NCBI GenBank assembly: GCA_964017125.1
Contig: OZ024909.1
Span: 72,237,396 to 72,301,395, forward strand
Length of the DNA stretch: 64,000 bases
Direction of reading: 5' to 3'
DNA from: Flabesymbios commensalis
Lineage: Eukaryota; Annelida; Polychaeta; Terebellida; Flabelligeridae
Part shown: piece by piece, positions 1 through 13,659 of the stretch
Layout: each line of letters begins with the position of its first letter
Position numbering within the stretch: the first letter of the stretch is position 1
Notes under the pieces: model-generated
Databases searched by the model: none
What the model was told of the DNA's origin: nothing
Seen by the model: only the letters and a program-made list of their open reading frames with translations
Program-made: the position numbers and the translations under genes

Positions 1-1766
1 AAATATCTGAAACTCTAGAAAAGTAAGTTTGATGCTCACAATCTTAACAGGCTAACTATATTTGAAGTCACACTAAGCATGCAAATATATTTACAGTTTA
101 TATTTTTTTATATTTTGTACATTGTTCAACTTTTATTTTACTTGATTTATCCTAATGAATTCTTATTTAAAAAGTTGTTGCCCTTTTTAATGCAGTACCA
201 TGTAACTCTTTAATTAAAAATTGAAATTAAAAAAAAATTCTAGTATAAAGATTGCATGTTTCTGTTTTTCTTTATATATGTAATGTATAACTATATATTT
301 TTATTATAAATGAATTCACTGCAGCCTGTAGTAGTTACAAAAAGTATATAGAAATTAGAATGCACCTCAGTCTTTATTTTTAGCCTGGTAGGGAAGGGCG
401 GTTCTAGTCTACATGCTAATTTTTTCTGCCCAGTGCATGCATTGGATGTTTGCCAATTCCCAGAAAAAACATGTATATTTCAGGAAATAAAGAAAACATT
501 GCTCTGTGTTTTTATTTTTCACATTTTTTTCTTGAATTTTTCTTGCCACCTGTCCTCATTAGATTTTATATTTCTTCCAATTTAAAATAGACAAAAAAAA
601 CATAGCGACCAGCCAAACTCCTATGAGAGGCCACTTGGTCTGTGGTCACTCAGCACCACAGGGGGGGATATCCCCCCTTGTTGGCAAAGAAAATAAAAGA
701 TATTCCATATTTTGCTGTCATTTCAGTTGAAATAGGTCATTTTAGGCACTTAAATTTAAAACTCTCAATTATTTTTCTCCTGTGGGATGATCCCTAGACC
801 CCCACCTTTCATGTCCTCCCAGACATTCCATAAACATTTTTCCATCCTACAAATTACACCTACCTCATCCATAGTTATTACTCTTTTTGAACTGGATCTG
901 ATGCCCCGAGTATATCCGTAATTTCAGTACAAATTCTGGTTTTGAGCAACACCATATTCATCACTAAATCATCCGTAATGTCTTCCAGACTCTGTCTTGT
1001 ACAACCACATGAAAAAAGAAATTCGACCAGATAACAAGAAAAATATATGATTGACCAAATCACATTTGCTTTATATTTTATAGCTTTGAACCATACCGAT
1101 GAAATGGCAAATTCAAGGGCTGCCCTAGTACAAAGGTCATTTCTAGGACTGGTATTTACTCAGGACTGGCAGTTACCTTGGTATGCCATCACCTGTTATG
1201 AGCAGCCACTCTTATGTGCAGCCAACCGCCTATGGGAGGCCACTTGGCCATCCCCCAAAAAGTAAATAAACCTTTTATGAACAGCAATCTGCGTTATTAA
1301 AACACACCACTACATTATTTTCTTTGTCCGACCACTACATTCTAAGCCGGGAATGAACAGTTATTGTTGACCAAGTACAGACCAATTATTATGTTAGTCA
1401 TATAGTATTATAATCAGTCAGATGTGACCGGGCTGTTGATTATGAGGGATCCTCATTATGGTTGGATGTGTTTTAGGTCAGTTTAAACTTTTAGAGTTCT
1501 ACATTCTGTAGCTGTAAAAAAGACCTCGGCCTTTGGCCTCAACCCTTTTCACAGCTAAGAATATAGAGCTGCTCGGGCTTTATCAGATACAGAGGCCACT
1601 TTTCCCGTGTCACAAGGGTGTCTGATCATTGCAGATTTTACTGTACTGTGGATAGGCATGCCCTCAGTGTTTAATCCTTTCCCTGCATATATATACTGTT
1701 ATCTGATTTGACAAGTTTGTTTTGTTATCTGTTCTTATTACTTTATGCAACTCTTTCAATTTTTAG
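1..1766 (+). other. Intron or upstream part of CLPTM1L gene
   Basis: I find no coding exon here. The first recognised exon of the downstream gene starts at 1767 with one base completing a split codon, so this stretch must contain the end of an intron. The roughly 87 N-terminal residues expected from human CLPTM1L are not seen, so the first exon or exons probably lie left of the window. Two short related segments, near 600-700 and 1195-1260, share the phrase GAGGCCACTTGG and look like copies of one dispersed repeat. Everything else is AT-rich and unassigned. Confidence 0.6.
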
Positions 1767-4700
1767 GACAGTGAATATCAGTGTTCCACTAGGTGTAAGA
1801 AAAAATGGCACCTTGTATCTTCATGTATTTGCTACTCCTAAAGATGAGTCTCCTATCGCTAATTCATGGACATCGCATGCATCGGGAAAAATAACCAAAT
1901 TAAGCTTGCCTAAAACAGAAACATATAATCTTATGGGATCCGCTGGAAATTCCTCAGAGGTACTTGTAGTCTACAGTACAGATCAGTCGGGATGGTACAG
2001 ACTAGTTTGGCCGTCCCGAATCGTCTGACAAGTTAAATAACCAGAAATGATATTATTTAGTGCCATATTTGGTGCGATGGGCCATTACAAGTTGAGCCAT
2101 TATCTTGTCGGGTCTGAACTCACGGATAGTTCTCTACTGTATAGTAACCCTGTACTGCTAGGACCATATGTTTTCAAGAAAGTACTAGTAAAATATTTTG
2201 TGGTGGATGTTTAGTTAATTGAATCATTAAATTTGTGGAATGTCTTGTTTTCAAAAATATTTTAAGGGGGGGGGGTCATTTATAGCTTGAAATTCCAGCT
2301 TTGAATGAATCTAAATTAGAAAGAAACAATTCAGCAGGACAAGGTTTAATTTTGAGAATTGAATGAATGAACTTTTGTCCTGATTTATTTTATTCTGAAG
2401 CAGTAACTGTTATTTTCTGTTCATGTATTTCTAGCATTTCCCTTTATGGTAAGTTAAAACTTCATTTTGTAAAAACATTGTAATTATTTTTATGTTAAAA
2501 GTACATTTGATATCCTGTTTTTTTTTTACTCTCCAGGACTCTGCTGAAGATATGCCCGATCCAAATGTACCTTTTACACACTGGTTCACCCAAGTCACAG
2601 TTAACATTGTGGATGAACTACTTGAGTTTGGGTATCCTAATGTTCCCGCTGATATATATCATCGTCTCACGTAAGTTTTTAATTTGTTCTTTGGAGTGAC
2701 TCATGGTAATATTACTGACCATAATTCTGTAACATTAGCATTCTCTTCTTACATTTCATCGTCCATACTGATTGTCATTCAAAACCGGTCTTGTAGTCTT
2801 TTCTTTTTTAATTACCCAACTGTAAGGAAGAATGTCTGACATTATTTTAATAACCACGGATGGCCTCTACATATAGCTAAATATAAATGTAATACCTACC
2901 ATAGTTTAAACGTTTTTCTGTCATATTGATCTACACATGCCTTGAAATTAGAACAGTAATGTTACTTTTCAGTGAGATGTCGAATCTAATTGGTTGGGTC
3001 ATTTTAGATACAGGTTTGCTTCAAAAAAATCTGTTTAATGTTATTTTATCTGTTTATTTTGTTACTCATTTAGTTTTTCACCAGAAAGAGATTATTTACC
3101 AATTCTCTATTTTGATGAACTTGGGTGCAGATTGCGGGATCTACAGGTTTGTAGTTTTCTTACATATGATTTAGAACTTAATTGCCTGATTGATATCTCA
3201 TCATGTTCATTCCATGTTTAACTCAACATAAGAGGTTTTTTTCATTTATTTATGAGTATGGAAATGTACATTTGTTTTGACGAGTTCATGCCTTTTTAGT
3301 GATACAGGTAATTTGTTACATTTAACAGCTATATTTACCAGTTCACATTGTTCAATTTCTTTTTCAAATTTTTCTTGTTCAATCCAAACAGCATTGTCAT
3401 AGGTTTTAAGTGTGATCAATAAATGAACAGCTGAGTTATTGTAATGACAAAGTGACAAGTCACAAATGTTTTAATGATCAGGAATTTTTATTTATTTTTG
3501 TTGGCTTATATTTTTTTTACTATTACTAAAAAATGATTGATTTGGCAATGGGTCTTTGCAGCCTGTGAATATTTCAGCCAAAAAGATGCCACTAACAATA
3601 CATTATAATCCTATTTCCATCGGCAAATATCGTCTGTGGAATAGCATGCTAGAAGCAATCCGAACACTCAACACATTGGGTTAGTACTTTAAAAGAAATA
3701 CTATCTGACTTTGACATCGAAGAGCAAATCAATTTATGTCATATTCTTACTTATGATACTATCAACTGTTTAAGCGCCAAGTTGAATAATTTCGATTTTC
3801 ACCCACTTGAAATTGTGTCTCACTATTGTGACCCACAAATTCAAGTGGATGAAAATAACTCATATTTGTTTAATTTAAAAGAAAAAATTAGCAAATTTTG
3901 CTGTTCACACACATTTCCTTCCCAATAACTGTGATTTAAACATGTTAAACCATAAATAGAGTGGATAAAAACGATAATATTTGTGCTTAGCGCTATATGT
4001 GTTAAAGAATTATTTTGCACAGCATCAACCAGAAAAATTGTAATCTATGTGATTGATACGTATATAATTGATATATATATACACGTATGTCTCAAATGTA
4101 CACAGTATACTTATTCCATTGTTGTAATGATTGTATATCCTTTCATTTGAAGCCGCTAATGCTTCGCAAATTTTCATGTACATGCATGTACATGTATGCA
4201 GCAAAAATTGGAATTTATTTTGATTGTACACTGATTTATCATTCATACTAAGGCACTGTGGGGCAATACATTTTTTTCTTAATATCCCACAAACTAATGT
4301 GTATGCACCATGTAGAAATGTATACACTCTTACCTGTACTGTCCTATAACTTGTCATACATTTTATGATTATTGACAGGCTTCTCTGACAAGGACACAGA
4401 TGAAATGAAGGCTATATTCTCAGACACAAACTTTTACTTCCTCATGCTCACATTTGTAGTCGCTGCTTTCCATGTGAGTGATTCCTAATTCCTGACTATC
4501 AGCCCTCATTATTATTCTTTATATATTTTCCAAACCAATTTGAAAAGAAATCATCGATGTATTTATTGGGCCCTTTTCAGTATGGACAATGTATTTGTCA
4601 TTTCTGCGTTGCTTTCTCACAACAAAGCATGGATCAATATCTATTAAATTTAACAGGTGCAGATCTTAAATAAAACAATTATTATACATTATTACCACTT

Positions 4701-7700
4701 GACAGGGCGCTACTAGTGGAATATTGCTGTTTATGCTGGCGTAATATTTGACTATTCGCCTGACCAGCAGGGCCACCAGACTATCTGTGTGTACTCTCTG
4801 TTGCCTGTCTGGCGGCTGCTAGTCATCTGTCCACGAGATGCTATGGATCACACAGCAGATACGTTAGGTAAATGTTGGTCTAGCGTCGTAGGCGGTGGAC
4901 CAAGGTTTACCCAACATTGATTCAGTCTTGTGTCTGCTGGTGAAGTACAGGCGACATACGACTGTTCTATATGCTGGTAGCAGTAGACCTTACGAGGGAG
5001 GGGCGGGGGAGGGTCGTTGGTCGCCAGTTAACTTACTGGCTTTTATGTGGGTTGACACCTGAGGTGGTGATCTGTGATATTTAGCAAAGTGGTTTCTGCG
5101 TAGAGATGTAGGCATATGCTGTAATTGTGAACAAATAATAAATATGTTTTCAATATTTGATGGATAAGTTGTAATAGTAGTAATAACATGATTTTTCAGG
5201 GTGATAGACATTGTTATTGTCCCTCCGCAGATGCCAACGTCCCGCTGGCATATGTGTCGGGCCAATAACAAGTGTCTATCGCCCTGAAAAATTTGTTATT
5301 GTTAATGTTATATTATAACAGGTCTATTTACTAGATTTAGTCTTGTAACTGGTATCTGTACAGTAATCTGTCACCCACTTCAACCCTTAACCCTTTAAGT
5401 CCTCACAATGCATTAAAGCTTCATTTTAAATCCCTGAAAATAGACTTAGTTTTCCTATAACTAGGTGTTTTAGAATAAATATTTCCATGAAACTGATTGA
5501 CCAATAGATGGCAATTTTCTTGAATTTTCAACCACTTCAATTCATCTTCATCCACTACAAGTCGAGAATTGCGACAGCAATTCGCGGCTTGTAGTAGATG
5601 AAGATGACAATGGTAAATTCAGGCTTGAAAGGGTTAAACTGTCATGTCCTCATGCAGCTTACAATAACCAATTCTCTTGAAATTTATAAAAGTTGTGAAT
5701 GCTCAGAATCTCTTTATTTAGGAGTTTAGAAATTTATTTTTGATTTTCTTATGTTAGGCACATTGATTTCGAGTGAAAATGAGAATAATCCCAATTTGCA
5801 TAATAATTTATCTTCGCCATTTTACCCCTTAAAAAGTAAATTATAGAATTTAAATTTTCACCAACTTGAAGTTGTTTCTCCCTACCCAAATCTTCAAGTG
5901 GGTGAAAATTGCAAAACTACCTATACATAATTTGAATCAAAATATATGTCAATGTTTTCAAGTTTAATGTTCTTGTTCAAATTCCTCATTCAAATTTCCT
6001 TGTTTGAAAGAAAAATATTAAGGCTCAACATATATGATATACTAATACCCACACGTGATCTTCTGGAAATAATTTTTGAATGCACATCTTTTTACATAAG
6101 TCATTTTCTTTTTCAGCTACTATTTGATTTCCTTGCTTTTAAAAATGATATTAGTTATTGGAAAAACAGAGAATCAATGGTAGGATTGTCTACTAGGGTT
6201 GGTAAGTCAATAGTACATTAGCCCTTCTGAATTGTTTGTTAGTATTTTTTATTCGTTGGAAGCTGGAATTGCTGACACAATTTCCAGCTTCAAATGACAC
6301 CACCCTCCCTGAGGTATTAATGGGTTTCTGCTATGAGCATTTATTAGAATGAAATATAGCACTTGTATTAAGATTACTACTTTATCTCGCAGTTATCTGG
6401 TAACTTTGACCCGATGATCTCCATACTGTAGATATTTTATAGGGATTTAAAATTCAAGTTTAATTGTATAGAACATGTAAGACATTTTAGTTAAGGATGT
6501 GTAGCATATTTTAAGAACCCTTATTGTCAGTATTATGGTCCCAGGGTTTCCCCAGAAAAATGAGAAAGCAAATTTGAATATGAAAACTTCTTTATATATA
6601 CCTTCTAGTAACTTATTGATATAATTTTGTATCCATTGTTTGCACTGGTATATGTCATTTTTTATGACAATGTAAAATAATAAAGTAAAAAGTCCTAAGG
6701 AAAAACATAAGGTCTGTCTTTCATTTGTTTATTAAGCTTTATATTGACTACACCGTGTTTAGAATGACCACTGTTGCAGCCATGTGTAGACTGAAAAATA
6801 AAAATTAAGCATTTGATAATATGGCAGTCTGGGGAGAGCTTTTCATGATTTTACTGAAGCATCATGGCATTTGGAAAAGCATCATGGGGATTACTGAAGC
6901 GTCAGGGTAAAAGTTTAAAGCATCATGGTACCATGATGCTTTGATGCTTTTGGGGGAAACCCTGGACCGTCCTCTTCAATGCCACAAAAGCTGTGTATTT
7001 GTGTAATAACTCAATTAAAAATCTCTTTACTGTACTCAGTTAAAATCAATAACCACAGCACATTGTCTAGCTGTGGAGGCTTTTGTAATGTTTTATCACA
7101 ATATATGTTCCTTATTTTGGATATATGTTTTGCTAAACACATTTTCTGTCTATTAAAAACCTAAAGAAAAACTCAATTCAAATTGATGTGTAATGTAAAT
7201 TGCAATTATTTTTCTGAATACTCAATCATGTTTAAAAATAAGGGATAAATACTCTATGGACATTATATAATATAACCTTATCTGTATCAATGCCTTTTCT
7301 GGACCAATGTCAAGCTCAGGCACACAATGCTTTGATAATTTGTTTTCCTAACTTACATATATAATTATATTTCTCTATTTTTCAGTGTTATGGCGATGTG
7401 GGAGCACAATTATAATCTTTTTCTATTTGATGGATGAAGAGACGAGTATGTTGGTTTTAGTACCGGCGGGAATTGGGGCGTTAATTGAGGTGAGGAAGAA
7501 CAATTAGTGCGTTGTATTCATGTGAGCCATGTAGAGGTGATGCATTGCCTCAACCTACTCTCTAAAAGCTGATATGTGTTTGTATCACTCACATTTAAGT
7601 TTTTTCTAAACATCCAGATTAATCATTTTTGTGACTGAAATTGTACGTAGAACTCAAATCAGTTTGCAACTTTTTTTATGAGAAAAATTGGTTGTAAATT

Positions 7701-10700
7701 ACAGACAGTGAGACCATATAATGTTGGCCCTTTGGCAAAATAAACCAATGTAACACCAATAATGGATTTTTTTGTAATTCTAGAGATGTGAGCTCCAATA
7801 ATTAAAAAAAATAAAAGTAGTTTTGCATTTCCAACATGCGCTGAATTTAATCAGGTAAAAATCAAATAAGTATTGCCTAATCTAGTATTTCAATTTAAAA
7901 AAAAGATGTTGTTAAAAGTAAGAAGTATTTTGCATTTAAGATTTGGAAAGTAAAGAAAGCTTTGAAGGTAAAAGTGACATGGACAGGAATACGACCATCA
8001 TTTCAGGTATCACATTTTCTCAAAGTATATTTATTTTTATCTTTTTATTTTTCAATTAATAAATATTCTTAACACTAAAGAATATATAAGTAGTCTTTAA
8101 TTTTCATTAATTTATACTATCATCTTAGTAAAGGTATGAATTTTATACTTGATTTTTCGGTTCTTGATTGCCATTGCTTATCACTTTTGTACAAAGTTGA
8201 CCAAAAGCATGTTTCCATCATTTGTAGCTGGGTGATTCTAGTGAAAAAGAAAAGGAAACTCAAGCATTCGATTCTCAAGTAGGTATAATTGTTGTTTGTT
8301 TGTTTGTTTAACAGAGTGACTACATTAAGAGAAGCATAGTCTTATTCAGTCCAAGTAATTTGTTGGGCAATGTTATAACTCCTATTAAAATAACATAATT
8401 TTACCTCAAACATTAAAATAACCAGACTAAGATATTCTTGATGTAGTGCTATGGCATAAAATGTGGTGCTTCACTTGCATTGTTATTGTTTATGTCTCGA
8501 TTTGAGCTATCAGTACTGATAGTACATTGATCATGAGTGGATATTTATATGTGGGTACACAATATATGTAATTTCCATCAGGACTATAGAAGTACTATAA
8601 TTAGATATACTTATGTCAACTTATAAGACTTAGATATATAAAGCAGCCATATTGTTCTGGTAGAGAAAATATGAGCTTGAATTTTAGAGGTATCTCAATA
8701 AAAAAAATTCAGATCAGGCCTATGTCTAATCTAACTTACATATGTATTTATTTACCCATCCATTACTTCGCTCTACTTTTTTTGTTTATTTAAATTTGTT
8801 CATTTAAGTATGTCATCCATTTTATTACAGGCGATGAAATATCTATCATATCTGCTGTACCCACTTTGTGTTGGTGGGGCCATTTACTCTCTGTTATATA
8901 CTCCTCATAAAAGGTAAACCTATAGAAACTCTTATAGTTTAATCATTTTACTGCACATACTTTATATTGGGTACTTTTATATCTAGATTGTGAAAATTAA
9001 GTTAATAAGAGCAGGGTAGGGCATGGGGATAATAGTCACAAAAGAAGCAATTATACTAGTAAACCTGTGTACCCTACCTTTTAAAAATCATTCATATGTG
9101 CAAACAATGGACGTGTTAAAGCATATTTTATTTACAAACCCAGTGGTTAATTTCTGTATAAAAGTGTTGCTTACAGTGGCTGGTCGAGTGATGATTCAGC
9201 ATGGGGTAAATAGTCATAGACAGGGTGAAAAATCACAGTTGGAGAATATCTCTCTTTCATCACAATTAAAATTGACAGTACCAACCGTATTAACAGTATC
9301 AAGTCTGCGACTTCTTGTCCAACCTGGGCCTTTACAATATCCAGTGCAATGTTTGGGTAGCATGTAAATTCACATTTTTTTTCATACATACATGTGGCAA
9401 ATGTTAATTTTGGAATATTTGTGGTGAAAGTCTTCATGATATTCACTCAAATATATTATCTTATCATTATTATCAGATTGTAAATCAGATGTTCATTTAG
9501 AATGCATCTGTTCAAATAGCTTATAACTACATGTATAACAATCATTATCTGTGATAATGGTATACCTTCTTTTTGTTCTGTTATTAGCTGGTATTCTTGG
9601 TGCATCAAATGTGCAGTAAATGGTAAGTCAGATTCCAAAAGTGGCTTTGTTGAATTCAAGTCAGTTTTATCAGTAGATAGCTTGCTCTGATAGTCCAGAT
9701 ACATTATATTGATGACTACCAGGGTAGTACATACACGCCCGATACATTATGATAAATGATTTCATACATTACCAGTAATCATCTACAAATACATCTAGTG
9801 ATACAATTTGCCACAACAAATTATGAGCCATGTTTATTTCACAGGTGTCTATGCATTTGGATTTCTCTTTATGTTGCCACAATTGTTTGTCAATTACAAG
9901 GTAAATAATGATGTCTATTTGAATCATTTGTGATATCAATCAAATCTATTATTTAGTTTTACCATTATACAGTGATCAGGATATGTAGCAACCAAATAAT
10001 TGTTAATTTTAAATGATTATGTGTGTGTGTGATTATTTTATCTAAGTATTTATTTATTCTCTGCTATTTCAGCTTAAATCTGTTGCTCATTTGCCATGGA
10101 GGGCTTTCATGTACAAGGTAAGTAATTTTTACATACATTTGCCTCACATTCTTGCAGTAAAATGTATACCGTATATCCCCGCGTATAGTGCGACGCCATG
10201 TATAATACGAGTTAAGATTTGAGACCTCGGATGACCTGAAAAACGTCTACCCCTCTGTATAATACGATCTCAAATTTTGGATGTCGGCAGCGTCCCGGTC
10301 GGTAGCGTTCCAGGCCATCTAAATGTGAGGCATGGATATTATCTTATACTACTAAATAGCGCCGTGACACCTGCATAGACGATGCTCAATGACGGGAACA
10401 ACGGCAACAGTACAGCTCTGCAAAACCAAAGGGCAGTATCAGCTTACTTGTAAAGTAAGCAGATGCTGTATTTTCATTTTCCACGGCAAAGTAGATGTCA
10501 TGGGGACTGTCTCGATGGGCAGACATTCTGAGGCCTGCATAGGCTACATATATACACACAGATTTTAAAATACCCGTATTTATATTTTGCCAACAAATTT
10601 ATATTATTTTAATTTATCTATTACACAGACCATATTTTAATATCGTCGTGCTCAAATAAGAACATTTCAAGATGAAATGTGATTGTAAAACATTTGCAAA

Positions 10701-12214
10701 CTAGCCGCATTGTCTAGACACACGAGGTGTTTGGTTGTATAAGGTGTCAGGGTGTAATAACACAGCAGCGCTCCATGAACTACAGCTAACAGATACCACC
10801 ATCTGCTCAATACCGTATCAGCCGCGGCAACAGTGGTAGGCGTTAATGTTATCCCAGCAATATGGGCATTCTGAGGCCTACACGTATAGAATTTGCGATA
10901 GGAAATATAAGCAGTGATATCTTGTTATATTTTGTCAACGCATTCTCTCATTCCAATAGGAAAATATCATGTTCAGATTTGTCGTACACAATAGAACACT
11001 CCCATATGAAAGGTGATCTTAGATTAAATCATTATTAATATAAGTGAACAGGTCAGGAGTGTGAATTGGTTGCAGACTAACGGCGTCATTTATCTGCCCG
11101 TGGTTGTCAAGGGTGCCACGCGCGTCGGCGGGAATGTGAGACGGGGGCTCCAAGCAAACACAACACATTCACCCAATGCTGGTACAATGTTGTGTCAGCG
11201 TCGCAGACGGTGGCCCAACAATGTACCAGCATTGGGTGAACGTCTCTTGTTTGCTACTAGTTGGAAAGGCACAGTATCGTGTGTATAGGCCTGCTTACCA
11301 AACACGCTGACTGGCCTACGTTTAAAGATACGTTCTACCGCTAGAGAACTTACCGCTGAAATAACCGCTAGAGAGCTAAAAAATTGTATTAATTTCTACA
11401 TCTATGTATAATACGAGGTGCCTTTTTGTGACATGAATAGCTAAGAAAAAACATCGCATTATACACGGGGATATACGGTACTTCGATTCTTTCTTCATTA
11501 TTTTATTGATTTTTTTATTCTGCTCCTTTTTTGTGTTTCTCAAAATATTTCTAAAAGGCTATTTCTAATCGGTCATGTGCATTGATATAATTTGATAAGC
11601 GTACTATGTTTCAGGCGTTCAACACTTTCATTGATGACATCTTCGCATTCATCATCACTATGCCCACTGCTCATCGGCTGGCCTGTTTCCGTGATGACCT
11701 GGTATTCCTTGTCTACTTGTATCAGAGATGGTATGTAAATAACCGTTTACAAGTTAAACTTGATACATTGTTATTTGTCATTTCGAATTTCTTTCAATAA
11801 ATTTTTATTAAATAAAATGTTGTAAGTGAAATTATCCCATGCAACACTTCTGTTTCACAAAGCACTTCACAGCGATGACTGTATCAAACAGGTTTAATTT
11901 ACTAAAAACTCAAATCAACCCTCAACTCTATCAAGCCTGAATTTACCATTGTCTCCTTCATGCACTAAAAGCCGCAAAACATCAGCTGGAGGAGTGGGAA
12001 TGTGCATTTGAAATTTTTTTTCTGCTATTTTCTTTTAAATATTTTCAATGAAACCAAGATTTATTACCACCGCTATGGCATGTGTTACCTTACATAATTG
12101 CTCTTGTTTTGCAGGCTGTATCCTGTTGATAAAAAGAGAGTCAATGAATATGGCCAATCATTTGATGAAGATAAGAGAATAGAGAGTGAAGTAGAAACAA
12201 AAAAGACAAAATAA
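1767..12214 (+). CDS. CLPTM1L: CLPTM1L (CRR9) orthologue, 5'-partial, 15 exons
   Basis: Fifteen exons with GT-AG borders and matching phases give about 450 residues collinear with vertebrate CLPTM1L (538 aa). Exons: 1767-1959, 2537-2670, 3074-3146, 3562-3679, 4379-4473, 6117-6201, 7386-7489, 7941-8006, 8228-8278, 8831-8913, 9588-9622, 9845-9900, 10073-10117, 11615-11730, 12115-12214 (stop TAA 12212-12214). Recognisable blocks are the lumenal NISVP...KNGTLY region, [58 protein letters not shown] and [15 protein letters not shown]. Hydrophobic membrane segments fall in the exons starting at 4379/6117, 7386, 8831, 9845 and 11615. The tail is short, charged and Lys-rich. Known for the family: an ER multi-pass lipid scramblase proposed to flip glucosaminyl-phosphatidylinositol during GPI-anchor synthesis, also linked to cisplatin resistance in human cells. 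The N-terminal exon is outside the window. No damage is seen, so it is probably functional. It converges on PDCD5. Confidence 0.96.
3795..3856. repeat. Dispersed 60-bp hairpin module
   Basis: This is an imperfect inverted repeat of the form TTTTCACCCACTTGAA ... TTCAAGTGGATGAAAA around a loop of about 20 bases. The same module recurs at 5854-5910, 14165-14226, 24012-24072, 27739-27800, 29405-29463 and 33052-33113. Here it lies in the CLPTM1L intron after the exon ending at 3679. Its downstream flank resembles the flanks at 24073-24180 and 33270-33400. Confidence 0.7.
4853..4940. repeat. Small foldback element, CAGCA(A/G)ACAC family
   Basis: This is a degenerate foldback bounded by CAGCAGATAC and TGTGTCTGCTG, with inner repeats of the AAATGTTGG / CCAACATTG type. 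It belongs to a family seen more clearly at 14830-14916, 20791-20899 and 47199-47307. It lies in an intron of the CLPTM1L gene. Confidence 0.5.
5191..5292. mobile_element. Palindromic MITE, about 100 bp
   Basis: ATTTTTCAGGGTGATAGACA on the left is inverted on the right as TGTCTATCGCCCTGAAAAAT, giving a stem of about 28 bp around a roughly 45-bp GC-rich loop that itself contains ATGCCAACG/CGCTGGCAT. No protein is encoded. The element is intronic in CLPTM1L. The transposon superfamily cannot be assigned from the sequence. Confidence 0.65.
5387..5637 (-). mobile_element. TTAA-flanked MITE, family C
   Basis: TTAA occurs at both ends, followed by CCCTTTAAG.CCT on one side and ending with GGCTTGAAAGGG on the other. 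The centre carries a hairpin, CTACAAGTCGAGAATTGCGA with its inverse partner. The same family, in opposite orientation, is at 27366-27603 and 32586-32838. TTAA target sites with CCC...GGG termini are the hallmark of piggyBac-type elements, so a non-autonomous piggyBac-like origin is inferred. It lies in the CLPTM1L intron between the exons at 4473 and 6117. Confidence 0.75.
5854..5910. repeat. Dispersed 60-bp hairpin module
   Basis: ATTTTCACCAACTTGAAG on the left pairs with CTTCAAGTGGGTGAAAAT on the right. It is the same module as at 3795-3856 and lies in a CLPTM1L intron just upstream of the exon at 6117. Confidence 0.65.
10169..11478 (+). mobile_element. Non-autonomous TA-flanked DNA transposon (pogo/Tigger-like), copy 1
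   Basis: The element begins CCGTATATCCCCGCGTATA and ends with the inverse TACACGGGGATATACGG, with TA dinucleotides at both borders (10167-10168 and 11479-11480). Subterminal motifs of the type TGTATAATACGA repeat near both ends. No open reading frame resembles a transposase. Near its middle (11146-11268) it carries a foldback core of the GGCCCAACAATG kind. A second copy, inverted, lies at 38760-40098. TA duplication and terminal form fit the Tc1/mariner-pogo superfamily. It is inserted in the CLPTM1L intron between the exons at 10117 and 11615. Confidence 0.85.
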
Positions 12215-12911
12215 ACAATGCAAATCATCCGTAAAAAGTGCAAAATCTTGTATCTTACAAGTGTGATCATGACTATAAATAGAAACTGTTTTCTATGGTG
12301 CATTATTATTCATCCCTAATAATTATGTGATCAGTTACAGTAGGCCTACATCTTTTGTAGATTGTGACATGATTAAATTAGTGTTTATTTTTTTTTTAAA
12401 TTCAACACCGAGATATTCACTCTTATTTGTGTTGGTTCTCTTTGAAGTGTGAAGAATTGCTCAAAGAATTTCTCAAATTGGGTGTTTGCTTTATATAAAG
12501 GCAAAAAATTAAGCAATTTTATTTTCTATTGTCATCATAGGCTATTTTTTTTTTCATCCATTTAAAGTTGTGCCCTGTTGCCGTGATCCACAACTTTAAT
12601 TGCGCTCAAATTATTATTATTTGTTAAGTTACAAACACTAGTTTTGTCGCTGCTGGAAAATATTTTACGTGCAAGAAATGCTTTTAGTGTTGCAAAAAAA
12701 TGATCAGAAGTAGATATAAATGTGATTAATCTAGATAACACTAAGACAATAGGTTTCATATCTCACCAAACATGTTTTAATAGACATTTCTCCCAATTTT
12801 ACAAAATATCAAAGTTCACCATAGCAAGTGAAACTCAAATTTCCTTGGTGTGATGGATGGACGATTGTTTAATTCAAAATATGCTCTGTGGGGGATAAAT
12901 GTGAGAATAAA
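12215..12911 (+). other. CLPTM1L 3' untranslated region with candidate poly(A) signal
   Basis: This is AT-rich sequence following the CLPTM1L stop codon. A canonical AATAAA lies at 12906-12911, about 690 bases after the stop. Polyadenylation just after it would give a normal-length 3' UTR. The exact cleavage site cannot be seen, and other AT-rich variants upstream could be used instead. Confidence 0.45.
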
Positions 12912-13373
12912 GCTTAAAGGGTTAAAACCCAAGGAAGAACACTTTCACCGCTAATCACCACTATAGACGTTTTTAATCAGTCTGATCAGCCGATCAAATC
13001 AATTAAACAAATATGAATAATTTTAACACAACTGAACTTGTGGGTGCGGTAGAGACACAACTTCAAGCGAGTGAAAATTTGAATAGGATAAATTTGGCGG
13101 GTCCAACACAAGACATTGAACCACTGTTGTGTCAATGTTGGCCCTTTGTCTACGACGTCCGGCCAACATTAACCCAACAGTGGTTAAATGCCTCGTGTTT
13201 TCTGGGGAGAATCTGTTGTGTTGTATGTAAGCAGAAGATTTTGCACTGTGATTATTGATATTCTAGCCATATAGTCATCTGTTGTCATAATTGTATTCAC
13301 CCATATGTCACCGGGAAGAGTCATCATATTTCACCATTAGAGATCTTCATCACATTCTGATTTCACATTTGTT

Positions 13374-13648
13374 TTAACCCTTGTGTTGCTACGCCCACGT
13401 ACATGTACGGTTGCAAGCAGATTTTAAACAAAGTAATATGTCACTAAAACGGATAATATCAATTCTGTTAGATGCTCAGTTAGTCAAATAATTCAATTTA
13501 GAGAATGTATATTTTGAAAAAATATGAATATTTTTTTTGAAATTGAATTTTTTTTGGAAATTGCGTTAACAATACCAAATTTAAATGAATGAAACAACAT
13601 GTTGTATGAAACAATACAACAGAAACAATTGAGCAGCACAAAGGTTAA
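13374..13648 (+). mobile_element. TTAA-flanked MITE, family B (diverged)
   Basis: TTAACCCTTGTGTTGC on the left and GCAGCACAAAGGTTAA on the right form terminal inverted repeats. The centre carries a decayed version of the GGAAATTGCGTTA-type hairpin seen intact at 32102-32347. It is non-coding and probably a piggyBac-like non-autonomous element. Confidence 0.65.
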
Positions 13649-13659
13649 TCAGTAACTTA

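Noticed and set aside
1708-1766. ATG-started extension of the first CLPTM1L exon
   Set aside because: A polypyrimidine tract and TTTTAG acceptor at 1761-1766 precede the conserved sequence, which begins mid-codon as in the vertebrate gene. The upstream residues are intronic.
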